Made by a program: the position numbers and the translations under genes
Origin: an uncultured Enterobacterales bacterium
Lineage (GTDB): Bacteria > Pseudomonadota > Gammaproteobacteria > Enterobacterales > Enterobacteriaceae
DNA: 33,270 nucleotides
Direction of reading: 5' to 3'
Assembly (NCBI GenBank): GCA_946478305.1
Contig: CAMLBO010000049.1
Span: 1-33,270 of the forward strand
Shown: positions 16,168-21,604 of the stretch, piece after piece
Layout of the letters: every line of letters begins with the position of its first letter
Position numbering within the stretch: the first letter of the stretch is position 1
Notes under the pieces: generated by a model
What the model was told of the DNA's origin: nothing
The model's database searches: none
The model's input: only the letters and a program-made list of their open reading frames with translations

Positions 16168-16420
16168 GTTGACTCTCCTGGCATTGTTTGATGGCGTCGA
16201 CCTGCAGGCCGCACGTAAGCAGGGCGGCTTCAAGCTGACGAACGTCGGCGCTGAGATCGCCGTTATTTAATGGCTGACTGCCGGGTATCAGGCAGGGGGT
16301 GACTGCCGGACAACCAACGTAAATAATCTGTGGTGGAGGCGAAGGTGGGGCGCTGGTGCAGCTGGCTAACAGCAGCGGGCAGAGCGCTTTCAGCCCATTG
16401 CTTAACGGTGGGATCTTCAT
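16130..16420 (-). CDS. lysC: Outer membrane spanin LysC (Rz1-like lipoprotein)
   Basis: Small o-spanin overlapping the 3' half of lysB in another frame, as in P2. It starts MKIPPLSNGLKALCPLLLASC at 16420 with AGAGGAGCC upstream and has a lipobox (LLAS-C) near residue 21. A proline-rich stretch (TSAPPSPPPQ) follows, typical of Rz1 proteins. 96 residues. With the inner membrane spanin it would fuse the two membranes at lysis, releasing tails from the cell. Confidence 0.85.
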   Translation of the reverse strand: MKIPPLSNGLKALCPLLLASCTSAPPSPPPQIIYVGCPAVTPCLIPGSQPLNNGDLSADVRQLEAALLTCGLQVDAIKQCQESQRVKTQPTATTAH

Positions 16421-16688
16421 TGCGGCTCCTCTGAAATTGTTGTTCACGTTGCAGGGTTAATGCGCTGGCTTTTCCAAGCTGCTGTCTCAGCGCCTGCTCT
16501 GCCTGGTCACGCTGCTGCATTTGTTGATTGAGCTGAGTTATCAGTTGGTCACGACCGGCAAGCTTAATGGCCAGGGCATCCCGGTCGCGGATGGCCGCAT
16601 TTCTCTCCTGCTGCAGGCCATGGTTGTAAAATGTCAGCAGCAGAAGGGCCAGCAACAGCGTGCCTGTTAGTGAAAGCAGAGCACGCAT
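16263..16688 (-). CDS. lysB: Inner membrane spanin LysB (Rz-like)
   Basis: i-spanin with one N-terminal membrane helix (MRALLSLTGTLLLALLLLTF) and a long, Gln/Arg-rich coiled coil (about residues 25-100), partner of LysC. The ATG at 16688, 2 nt after the endolysin stop, was chosen; an alternative ATG at 16709 would add seven residues (MPEWNLS) and overlap the endolysin gene. About 141 residues. Confidence 0.82.
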   Translation of the reverse strand: MRALLSLTGTLLLALLLLTFYNHGLQQERNAAIRDRDALAIKLAGRDQLITQLNQQMQQRDQAEQALRQQLGKASALTLQREQQFQRSRNEDPTVKQWAESALPAAVSQLHQRPTFASTTDYLRWLSGSHPLPDTRQSAIK

Positions 16689-16690
16689 AC

Positions 16691-17200
16691 TCAGGTTCCA
16701 CTCAGGCATAAGGCGCGTTCTGCCGCACGCCGGCGCTCAAGGCCCGTACTGCGGACTCCTTTGACAAACACCCAGCGTGGCAGCTGTTCGCACGCTTCAC
16801 GCCACTGACGCTTATTGATGAAAAATGCCAGCGTCGAGCGGCAGGATGCACTGACACCCACGTTGAATGTGAATGCCACTACGGCGTCATATACCGGTTG
16901 TGGCATCTCAACGGGCATGCAGGTTTGCAGGCCTTTCTCCACGGTTTTGATATCTTCGAGTAAGTTCTCTGCGGCTTTCTGTTCGGTAATCGGGCCGTGA
17001 GGCGTGACCCCGGCAGTGTGGCCAATCCCGCTGGTCCAGACGCCTGCACTGCATTGATACGGTGTTAACTGGCAGCCTTCAAAATTGGCTATCAGTTTTA
17101 AACCGGCCTCTGAGGTGGATAACGTCATATACCCTGGCAACAAAGCCAGCAGCCCCAGCACCACGGCGGCGCTGCATTTTTTAATCGTTGAGGCGTTCAT
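16691..17200 (-). CDS. SAR endolysin, glycoside hydrolase family 24 lysozyme
   Basis: Phage lysozyme that cleaves peptidoglycan. It has 169 residues with a weakly hydrophobic N-terminal helix (about residues 9-27, AAVVLGLLALLPGYMTL) that looks like a signal-anchor-release segment. The active-site pattern Glu41-X8-Cys50-X5-Thr56 (FEGCQLTPYQCSAGVWTSGIGHT region) is that of the R21/P1-like lysozymes, with Cys in place of Asp as in some members. This differs from the lambda R-like endolysin K of P2, so the lysis module has been exchanged relative to P2. It overlaps the holin gene by 20 bp. Confidence 0.92.
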   Translation of the reverse strand: MNASTIKKCSAAVVLGLLALLPGYMTLSTSEAGLKLIANFEGCQLTPYQCSAGVWTSGIGHTAGVTPHGPITEQKAAENLLEDIKTVEKGLQTCMPVEMPQPVYDAVVAFTFNVGVSASCRSTLAFFINKRQWREACEQLPRWVFVKGVRSTGLERRRAAERALCLSGT

Positions 17201-17402
17201 AGGTCTCCTTACTCAGTCCGCTGCGGGTCAGTAGCAGATAGCTTTTGCGTCGGTAATACCAGTTGACGAGGAAAGTCCCGACACCCACCGCAGTCCCGAC
17301 CAGAAAAGCAATATCTTCCAGCGAGAGCCCGCCGAGCCAGGCCAAAAAAGTGGCGATAAGATAGGCGCAGGTTGAGGTCACGCGTTCTGTGCTCAGTCCC
17401 AT
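17181..17402 (-). CDS. HP1-type phage holin
   Basis: A 73-residue protein with two predicted membrane helices (about 8-26 and 31-50), followed by the basic NWYYRRKSYLLLTRSG tail. MGLSTERVTSTCAYLIATFLAW...GTFLVNWYYRRK is the pattern of HP1-family holins, not of P2 gpY. It would permeabilise or depolarise the membrane and so release the SAR endolysin. It overlaps X (10 bp) and the endolysin gene. Confidence 0.88.
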   Translation of the reverse strand: MGLSTERVTSTCAYLIATFLAWLGGLSLEDIAFLVGTAVGVGTFLVNWYYRRKSYLLLTRSGLSKETYERLND

Positions 17403-17596
17403 AATCTGAGGGATTCTTTAACCGAGGCTTCGGCAATGTCGGGCATATCGACGGCGGTTCCATGAGGCAGCAGTGGACCCAGTTCGGCGATGTTTTTATT
17501 GGCGTCGTAGACTTTTTCGACCACCGATGCGGTGCGGCCATAAAAACGCCAGCACATCGAATCGACGGTATCCCCTTGTTGTGCATAAATTTTCAT
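17393..17596 (-). CDS. X: Tail protein gpX (LysM-like)
   Basis: P2 gpX-family tail protein, 67 residues exactly as in P2, from MKIYAQQGDTVDSMCWRFYGRT at 17596. GGGGA lies 5-7 nt upstream. It resembles a LysM fold. The motif GPLLPHGTAVDMPD matches P2 X. Read from 17698 the frame would be longer but non-homologous and would cross the late promoter. First gene of the X-H late operon; in P2, head gene L precedes it, but here it follows directly on a phage promoter region. Confidence 0.92.
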   Translation of the reverse strand: MKIYAQQGDTVDSMCWRFYGRTASVVEKVYDANKNIAELGPLLPHGTAVDMPDIAEASVKESLRLWD

Positions 17597-17679
17597 CATG
17601 GTTCCCCGTATTGAAGTGGATGGACTGGTGAGCTTTCCCAGTGTCCGCAATGCCAAGGGAGGCAGCAATGAAACGCAGT

Positions 17680-17697
17680 TGTGAACCTTGTGACACA
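17680..17697 (-). promoter_or_regulatory. Perfect Ogr box of the X-H late operon
   Basis: On the minus strand TGT-GTCACAAGGTTC-ACA matches the P2-family late activator site TGT-N12-ACA exactly and extends to TTGT...ACAA. Centred at 17688.5, it predicts a start near 17634, about 38 bp before the X start. No -35 hexamer is seen. Confidence 0.75.
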
Positions 17698-17705
17698 ACA
17701 GAAGA

Positions 17706-17776
17706 GGCTCAGGATAGGATTTAACGGAGAAGACAGAGGGGGAGTCTTAAAGGGTAGGGAGGAGGATGACGGGGCG
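17706..17776 (-). promoter_or_regulatory. C-rich, G-poor leader tract (possible Rho entry site)
   Basis: About 70 nt of the leftward transcript after the SOS gene are strongly C-rich and G-poor (for example ATCCTCCTCCCTACCCTTT), the composition of rut sites. It follows the nested inverted repeat at 17776-17821 and precedes the Ogr box, so Rho could end SOS-driven transcripts before the tail genes. This is a composition argument only. Confidence 0.3.
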
Positions 17777-17821
17777 CGCTTAGCCTGCATTCGGAAGATC
17801 CGAACTGGAAAGGCTTAGCGC
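17776..17821. repeat. Nested inverted repeat between the SOS gene and X
   Basis: GCGCTTAGCC (17776-17785) pairs with GGCTTAGCGC (17812-17821) at 9 of 10 positions. Inside lies a perfect 6-bp palindrome TTCGGA-AGA-TCCGAA (17790-17804). No T run follows on either strand. It sits where P2-like phages have cos and the start of the head genes. The 250 bp from 17597 to 17846 otherwise hold only the C-rich tract and the late promoter. Confidence 0.55.
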
Positions 17822-17846
17822 CAGAAGACCCGTGTTCAGTTAAGCG

Positions 17847-18041
17847 TTAGTGAGGCTCCGTTTCATTCATGTCACAGGGGATGACATCCTCAAGATTTTC
17901 AGGCAACGCCTGGCGTGCCAGTTCAGAAATCAGCGACATGACGATTAGAAACTCTTGTGAATTACATTGCGCCGTCTGCGAAATATCCGCAATCAGCTGT
18001 ATCCTCGAAAGTATTAATTGTTGTTTATTCAGGTTTTCCAC
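17847..18041 (-). CDS. Small SOS-controlled protein, unknown function
   Basis: A 64-residue acidic protein starting at GTG 18041 (reads ENLNKQQLILSRIQLIADIS after the start), with GGAGG 9 nt upstream. It is predicted mostly helical, has no signal or membrane segment, and has two cysteines. I do not recognise the family. Its promoter carries a perfect LexA box, and it lies directly downstream of A. In phage 186 that place is held by the SOS operon whose product Tum inactivates CI. It is much shorter than Tum (about 146 residues), so an antirepressor role is a position-based hypothesis. Base composition is close to its neighbours. Confidence 0.75.
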   Translation of the reverse strand: MENLNKQQLILSRIQLIADISQTAQCNSQEFLIVMSLISELARQALPENLEDVIPCDMNETEPH

Positions 18042-18057
18042 CGTGCCACCCCTCCGA

Positions 18058-18077
18058 TACTGTGTTTATATACAGTA
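18058..18077. promoter_or_regulatory. LexA (SOS) box
   Basis: TACTGTGTTTATATACAGTA is a full 20-bp LexA operator: CTGT-N8-ACAG with the outer TA and AT-rich centre. It overlaps the -10 of the promoter of the small gene at 17847-18041 and lies 17 bp upstream of its start codon, so LexA would block transcription until DNA damage. Confidence 0.92.
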
Positions 18078-18102
18078 TTATTTAATTAAAGGATCACGTC
18101 AA
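18074..18102 (-). promoter_or_regulatory. SOS promoter reading leftward toward the tail genes
   Basis: On the minus strand TTGACG (18097-18102) and AATACT (18074-18079) are 17 bp apart; the -10 overlaps the LexA box. The promoter lies in the 83-bp gap just after the A stop codon. Confidence 0.65.
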
Positions 18103-18124
18103 TACTGTCTGCCCTGGAAAACTA

Positions 18125-20170
18125 CTAATCGTCTGATTTAAAGCCATTTCTTTCCCTCTTCCTTGCCGAAATGCTGGTGGAGGGAGTAAGGGTATAAACC
18201 GCTATTTCTGCCGATGCGAAACCGCTTTTTCTCCAACCAGCTGGCGCCCTTGTGTATTTTTCAATGGTGGGTATTACATAAGATTTTCCACAGTTAATGA
18301 CAGAACTCGAACTCCGAGGCGCAGTGTCCTGGCTTTTGCCCTCCAAAACATCAACCTGCGATGTCCGGCGCAGAATACGCCAGCGTGATGAGCGGGTCAG
18401 ATAACAGTGCTCTGCTCCCAGGGGGGGTGAATAGATGCCAACCACCTGTAGCCGCTCTTCCTGAAAAGCGTTAAATCTGCCGCTGGCCTTTCGCGCAACC
18501 CTTACTGTTTGTTGGGTACGAGAAACGTTGGTGCCACCCTGTGCCAGGATATAGGCAGCATAGTCACCACAATCAGCGGCAAGACGTACGTCTTCAACGG
18601 GCTGACCAAAGCTGCCAGCCAGGCTTATATCGCGGATGCGGCGGCACTCCCGATATGCACCGACGGAGGGCAGGCCAATCGGATGAAACTGTGGAATGCG
18701 CCAGGTCGATGCCCAGGCGGTAACCGCTGCGGCAGTGTCAGTCAGGAGTTTTCCGCTATCGAAGTCGGTTTCTCCTTCCAGAGCATAGCCGTCAATATTC
18801 TTGGAGATGTACTTGGCAATGTATGCGGCCGCGCCGCCACGGTTAAGAGGTTTGCAATCAAAGCGGTTACGGCTGGCACCCGGCTCATCCCCATCCTCCA
18901 TCAGTGCGTAGCGGCGCATGATTTCAATCGCGGCTGCTTGCTGAACGGGCGTGGTGAACAGCAGTAGATGCCAGTGTGGTGTACCGTCATGGTGTGGTTC
19001 AACCACCCTCACGCCATAAATGTTGATCTTGCGGTCTTTGAATGCGGTACGTATTTTCGCCCATATCGCAACCAGATAGCGCTGGGCATCTTTAGGTGAC
19101 GACGCCTGTTTATCCCAATTGGCATTAAACTGCACCTGACGTCCGGCCGTGCGGGTGGGATGGTATTTGGACGGGGTTGTCAACGTAATGAATAACCCGC
19201 CGTCCCCCTGCAGGCTCGCGACTTTTTCTACTCCGGCAATCATGGTCATCAGTTCCATCCTCCGGATGGCCGGATTTGAAATACTGGACATAACGGTGTC
19301 CAGCAGACTGATCCGCTCGCCGGTTTGTTCATTTTCGAGGTCGCAATTGCGCTGATAGTTTAGGGTGGATAAGCGCCGCGAACGGGTCTCGTGCAGCGCA
19401 TTTTGGCTGGCGTAAGCCGACGTCATCCGGCTGACGAATCCTCCGGCAATCATCAGCGCCTCACGCCAACGGGTTTGTTGTGATAGCAGTTGGCGGGTCC
19501 ACCAGTCAGCACTTACTAACCTTGAAAGGCTGGCGACAGACGCCTGGGTATTAAGCTTCCCCTTACAGAAACGGCCCCAGTGTAGAGGCGTGACATTCAG
19601 CGCCCGTGCCATACCGGCGATAGCCGCAAAAATCTGCTTCTGCGTGTTTTCAAGCAACAAAATATCCGGCGCGTCCGGGTGTTTCGCCAGCAGTTTTTCG
19701 CAGAGGTTTTCGTGGGCTTCATGGCATTGCGAGGCTATTTTCCAGGCCAGACGAGCAAGGTTTTTTTTATTAAGATCGGGAAGCCGGTTGTATGTTTCTT
19801 CTTCCGCGGTAAACCGCAATGACAGATGCCGTTTCAGGCAATTTTGCTGGTTAACTTTCTGTATACGAGGCCACAGACGACCAAGAAAAATGTTCAGAAG
19901 AAAATGTTGTGCTGGCTGCCAGCCTTTTTCCTGCCAGATAAATTGATAGCGTCGTTGAAACAGTACACGAAGGCACAGCGGCAATAACGCCATTTTGTCC
20001 GTCGCTTCCTGAAACCTTTTCATCGCCTGTGCACCGGGCACGAACACAGGGTGCGAAACCGCTTCGCGTGGCGCATTCCACCACCATGCACCGTTAAACG
20101 AATAAGCGGGTTTGCAAGAAAAGGGGGGCGTTGAAGTGGGGGCGATACGCCCCCGGTGGATTTCAGGCAT
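18125..20170 (-). CDS. A: Replication initiator gpA (HUH rolling-circle endonuclease)
   Basis: P2 gpA-family protein that nicks the phage origin, joins to the 5' end and starts rolling-circle replication. The start MPEIHRGRIAPTSTPPF at 20170 gives 681 residues; an upstream ATG at 20254 would overlap the zinc-finger gene. Visible motifs are SCDLEN-like CDLENEQTGERISLLD, FITLTTPSKYHPTR, the metal-binding HHDGTPHWHLLLF (about 392-404) and YIAKYISKNIDGY, with catalytic Tyr450 and Tyr454 at the same numbers as in P2. After NCGK (about residue 630) the P2 C-terminal ~125 residues are replaced by about 50 unrelated ones, so the protein is truncated relative to P2 A (761). Confidence 0.92.
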   Translation of the reverse strand: MPEIHRGRIAPTSTPPFSCKPAYSFNGAWWWNAPREAVSHPVFVPGAQAMKRFQEATDKMALLPLCLRVLFQRRYQFIWQEKGWQPAQHFLLNIFLGRLWPRIQKVNQQNCLKRHLSLRFTAEEETYNRLPDLNKKNLARLAWKIASQCHEAHENLCEKLLAKHPDAPDILLLENTQKQIFAAIAGMARALNVTPLHWGRFCKGKLNTQASVASLSRLVSADWWTRQLLSQQTRWREALMIAGGFVSRMTSAYASQNALHETRSRRLSTLNYQRNCDLENEQTGERISLLDTVMSSISNPAIRRMELMTMIAGVEKVASLQGDGGLFITLTTPSKYHPTRTAGRQVQFNANWDKQASSPKDAQRYLVAIWAKIRTAFKDRKINIYGVRVVEPHHDGTPHWHLLLFTTPVQQAAAIEIMRRYALMEDGDEPGASRNRFDCKPLNRGGAAAYIAKYISKNIDGYALEGETDFDSGKLLTDTAAAVTAWASTWRIPQFHPIGLPSVGAYRECRRIRDISLAGSFGQPVEDVRLAADCGDYAAYILAQGGTNVSRTQQTVRVARKASGRFNAFQEERLQVVGIYSPPLGAEHCYLTRSSRWRILRRTSQVDVLEGKSQDTAPRSSSSVINCGKSYVIPTIEKYTRAPAGWRKSGFASAEIAVYTLTPSTSISARKRERNGFKSDD

Positions 20171-20186
20171 GATGTGTTTCCATTGT

Positions 20187-20405
20187 TCAGGGGCGAAAGT
20201 GTCGTGCGGTTTTTTCAAGAATTTCCTGACAGTGAATACAGCGCTGTACGCCAATAATTAAACGGCGACGTGCTTCGGGAATATTTTCACCACAGTCCTC
20301 ACATATAAATGCAGAGGGGAGGCGCGAAGAGGCGGTGGCCTGCGCAATTTGTGCATCCAATAGTTTGGCCTGCCACTCCTGGGCTTCATCTATCCAGTCG
20401 GGCAT
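20187..20405 (-). CDS. DksA/TraR-family C4 zinc-finger protein
   Basis: A 72-residue protein with the zinc finger CEDCGENIPEARRRLIIGVQRCIHCQ (about residues 35-60), the mark of TraR/DksA-like proteins encoded just before A in many P2-like phages (P2 orf82 position). Such proteins can bind the RNA polymerase secondary channel; the role here is inferred. GGAG lies upstream of the start. It ends 16 bp before A, so it is probably co-transcribed with A. Confidence 0.88.
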   Translation of the reverse strand: MPDWIDEAQEWQAKLLDAQIAQATASSRLPSAFICEDCGENIPEARRRLIIGVQRCIHCQEILEKTARHFRP

Positions 20406-20520
20406 CAGGGTGTCTCCGTTAATATTTTTAATTTCATTATTTTGCCTTTATTCAGTTAATAGAATGCCCGACGGGTTGCACGTCATGGTTTCAGTCGGTG
20501 GTGTTAACTGCGCCTGAGTC

Positions 20521-20796
20521 TTACTTGAAGAGCGTGTTCAGCTTGTGGCCAAATTTTTTGAGAGAAAGAATGGCGTCTATGATTAACCGCTTTTCATGTG
20601 CGGATAATTCATCGAAGGTCATTTGGGTATGCCTTGCTTTAAGTCCGGCATGAAAACAAAGCGTCACTTTCCATTCGGGCGTTGCCGTATCGAACAGCGA
20701 CTGCATAAGAGAGCCCGAAGTCTGGAAATGCGTCTTTTTGATAGCTTCGATATATTTTAAACCCCGTTCCCGCTGGATTTCGTTTCCCATAAACAT
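20521..20796 (-). CDS. Early phage protein of unknown function
   Basis: Ninety-one residues from MFMGNEIQRERGLKYIEAIK at 20796, chosen because GGAGG lies 5 nt upstream; the frame is open to 20826. Helical and basic, without a recognisable domain, ending LIIDAILSLKKFGHKLNTLFK. The block SLMQSLFDTATPEWKVTLCFHAGL suggests a conserved phage early protein but I cannot name it. It is the first gene of the leftward early operon, divergent from cI, where 186 has apl; it does not look like an excisionase. Confidence 0.7.
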   Translation of the reverse strand: MFMGNEIQRERGLKYIEAIKKTHFQTSGSLMQSLFDTATPEWKVTLCFHAGLKARHTQMTFDELSAHEKRLIIDAILSLKKFGHKLNTLFK

Positions 20797-20885
20797 GCTC
20801 ACCTCCCAGGTTGCAGGGCATTGCAATTTGAGAATGCATAGATAATGATCTCATCGGCGCGAAATTTGATATCATTACAGGTCAC

Positions 20886-20906
20886 ATTTCAGTTTATAGA
20901 TGAAAT
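20886..20906. promoter_or_regulatory. Second inverted repeat at the early promoter
   Basis: ATTTCA-N9-TGAAAT overlaps the end of the early -10 and the start point region. It may be another repressor site; its sequence differs from the repeat in the spacer. Confidence 0.4.
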
Positions 20907-20932
20907 TTAAACTTGTATTTGCAAGTTGTCAA
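20904..20932 (-). promoter_or_regulatory. Early promoter with operator palindrome in the spacer
   Basis: On the minus strand TTGACA (20927-20932) and TAAATT (20904-20909) are exactly 17 bp apart. The spacer is occupied by a perfect inverted repeat AACTTG-N6-CAAGTT (20910-20927), a natural site for the CI repressor. It would drive the unknown early gene, the zinc-finger gene and A. The leader is about 100 nt. Confidence 0.7.
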
Positions 20933-20965
20933 AGCGGATTTCAAAGATAATGAGGTTTTTGCAAG

Positions 20966-21556
20966 ATGCGGCTGGATGAACTCGAAGGTGGTAAAGCGGT
21001 ACTGGGACGGATGCTGCAGGCATACGGATTCAGTATGCAAAAAGAGCTGGGAGATATGTTCGGCTTGTCTTCAGGAACGATAAGTACCTGGGTGAGAAGA
21101 AATTATTTTCCCGGCGACGTTGTTGTTGTCTGTGCACTGGATACGGGTGTTTCTTTACGCTGGCTGGCGACCGGTCAGGGAGCGATGCATGATCATCGGC
21201 AGACTCAAAACGTCGAAATTGAAAAAATAAGCCAGCTTACAAAATTAAGATTGCGCGGCGGTATACTGGAAGAAGAGGGGTTGTGGGCCGTTGACTCCTC
21301 GCTGCTGGATACCTCTTTAACCAAGCCTGCCTATGTAGTGAAAGGGCATCATGCGTGGATAGTCGATCTTGGCAGCGCTAATGTTGGCAACGGTCGCTGG
21401 TTGCTGGATATCGATGGCGATGTGGACGTCTATGACGTGGCGCGCATACCGGGTAACCGGTTAAAAATTACCAGTCTGGCAACGACTTTTGATTGTGGTG
21501 TAGAAGAAGTCAAAGCGCTCGGACAGGTCTTTATTACCCTCGATCGTAATCTCTGA
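20966..21556 (+). CDS. cI: Phage repressor CI, 186 type
   Basis: Lysogeny repressor resembling phage 186 CI (192 residues) in layout and sequence. It has 196 residues with an N-terminal helix-turn-helix (about 22-50, MQKELGDMFGLSSGTISTWVRR), the LRWLATGQG block (about 63-71) and a C-terminal oligomerisation domain ending VEEVKALGQVFITLDRNL. It lacks a LexA-type Ser/Lys autoprotease pattern, so release from repression needs another factor, which fits the 186 Tum scheme. GAGG lies 10 nt upstream. No integrase follows; the 48-bp gap leads straight to dcuB. Confidence 0.92.
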   Translation: MRLDELEGGKAVLGRMLQAYGFSMQKELGDMFGLSSGTISTWVRRNYFPGDVVVVCALDTGVSLRWLATGQGAMHDHRQTQNVEIEKISQLTKLRLRGGILEEEGLWAVDSSLLDTSLTKPAYVVKGHHAWIVDLGSANVGNGRWLLDIDGDVDVYDVARIPGNRLKITSLATTFDCGVEEVKALGQVFITLDRNL

Positions 21557-21604
21557 GGGGCTCTGTTTTCACGCCTTGCTCCCTGCGTGGTCAGTCAGGT
21601 GACG

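Larger units (their letters stand above)
6105..21556. mobile_element. P2/186-type contractile-tail island without head genes (probable R-type tailocin)
   Basis: From ogr to the CI repressor the genes follow the P2/186 order: A, then X, lysis, R, V, W, J, I, H, FI, FII, E/E', T, U, D, ogr, with cI divergent. All retained tail, baseplate, sheath and lysis frames are open. The portal, terminase, scaffold, capsid and head-completion genes (Q, P, O, N, M, L), the tail gene S, fibre chaperone G, int and cox are missing. I see no cos-like sequence and no flanking direct repeats. The set matches an R-type bacteriocin derived from a P2-like phage, in the manner of xenorhabdicin. The bacteriocin activity itself is an inference. 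Confidence 0.88.

Noticed and set aside
17596-17790. A 64-codon minus-strand frame upstream of X
   Set aside because: It covers the perfect Ogr box and the C-rich tract, has a Ser/Pro-rich low-complexity sequence and no family resemblance.
18125-18300. Frameshift in the end of A as the cause of the missing C terminus
   Set aside because: Reading the other two frames by eye gave no P2-like C-terminal sequence, so replacement or deletion is more likely than a simple frameshift.
20840-20953. Direct repeat AGATAATGA (20840-20848 and 20945-20953) as repressor sites
   Set aside because: Only two copies 105 bp apart, not linked to the promoter hexamers; the inverted repeats at 20886-20927 are better candidates.
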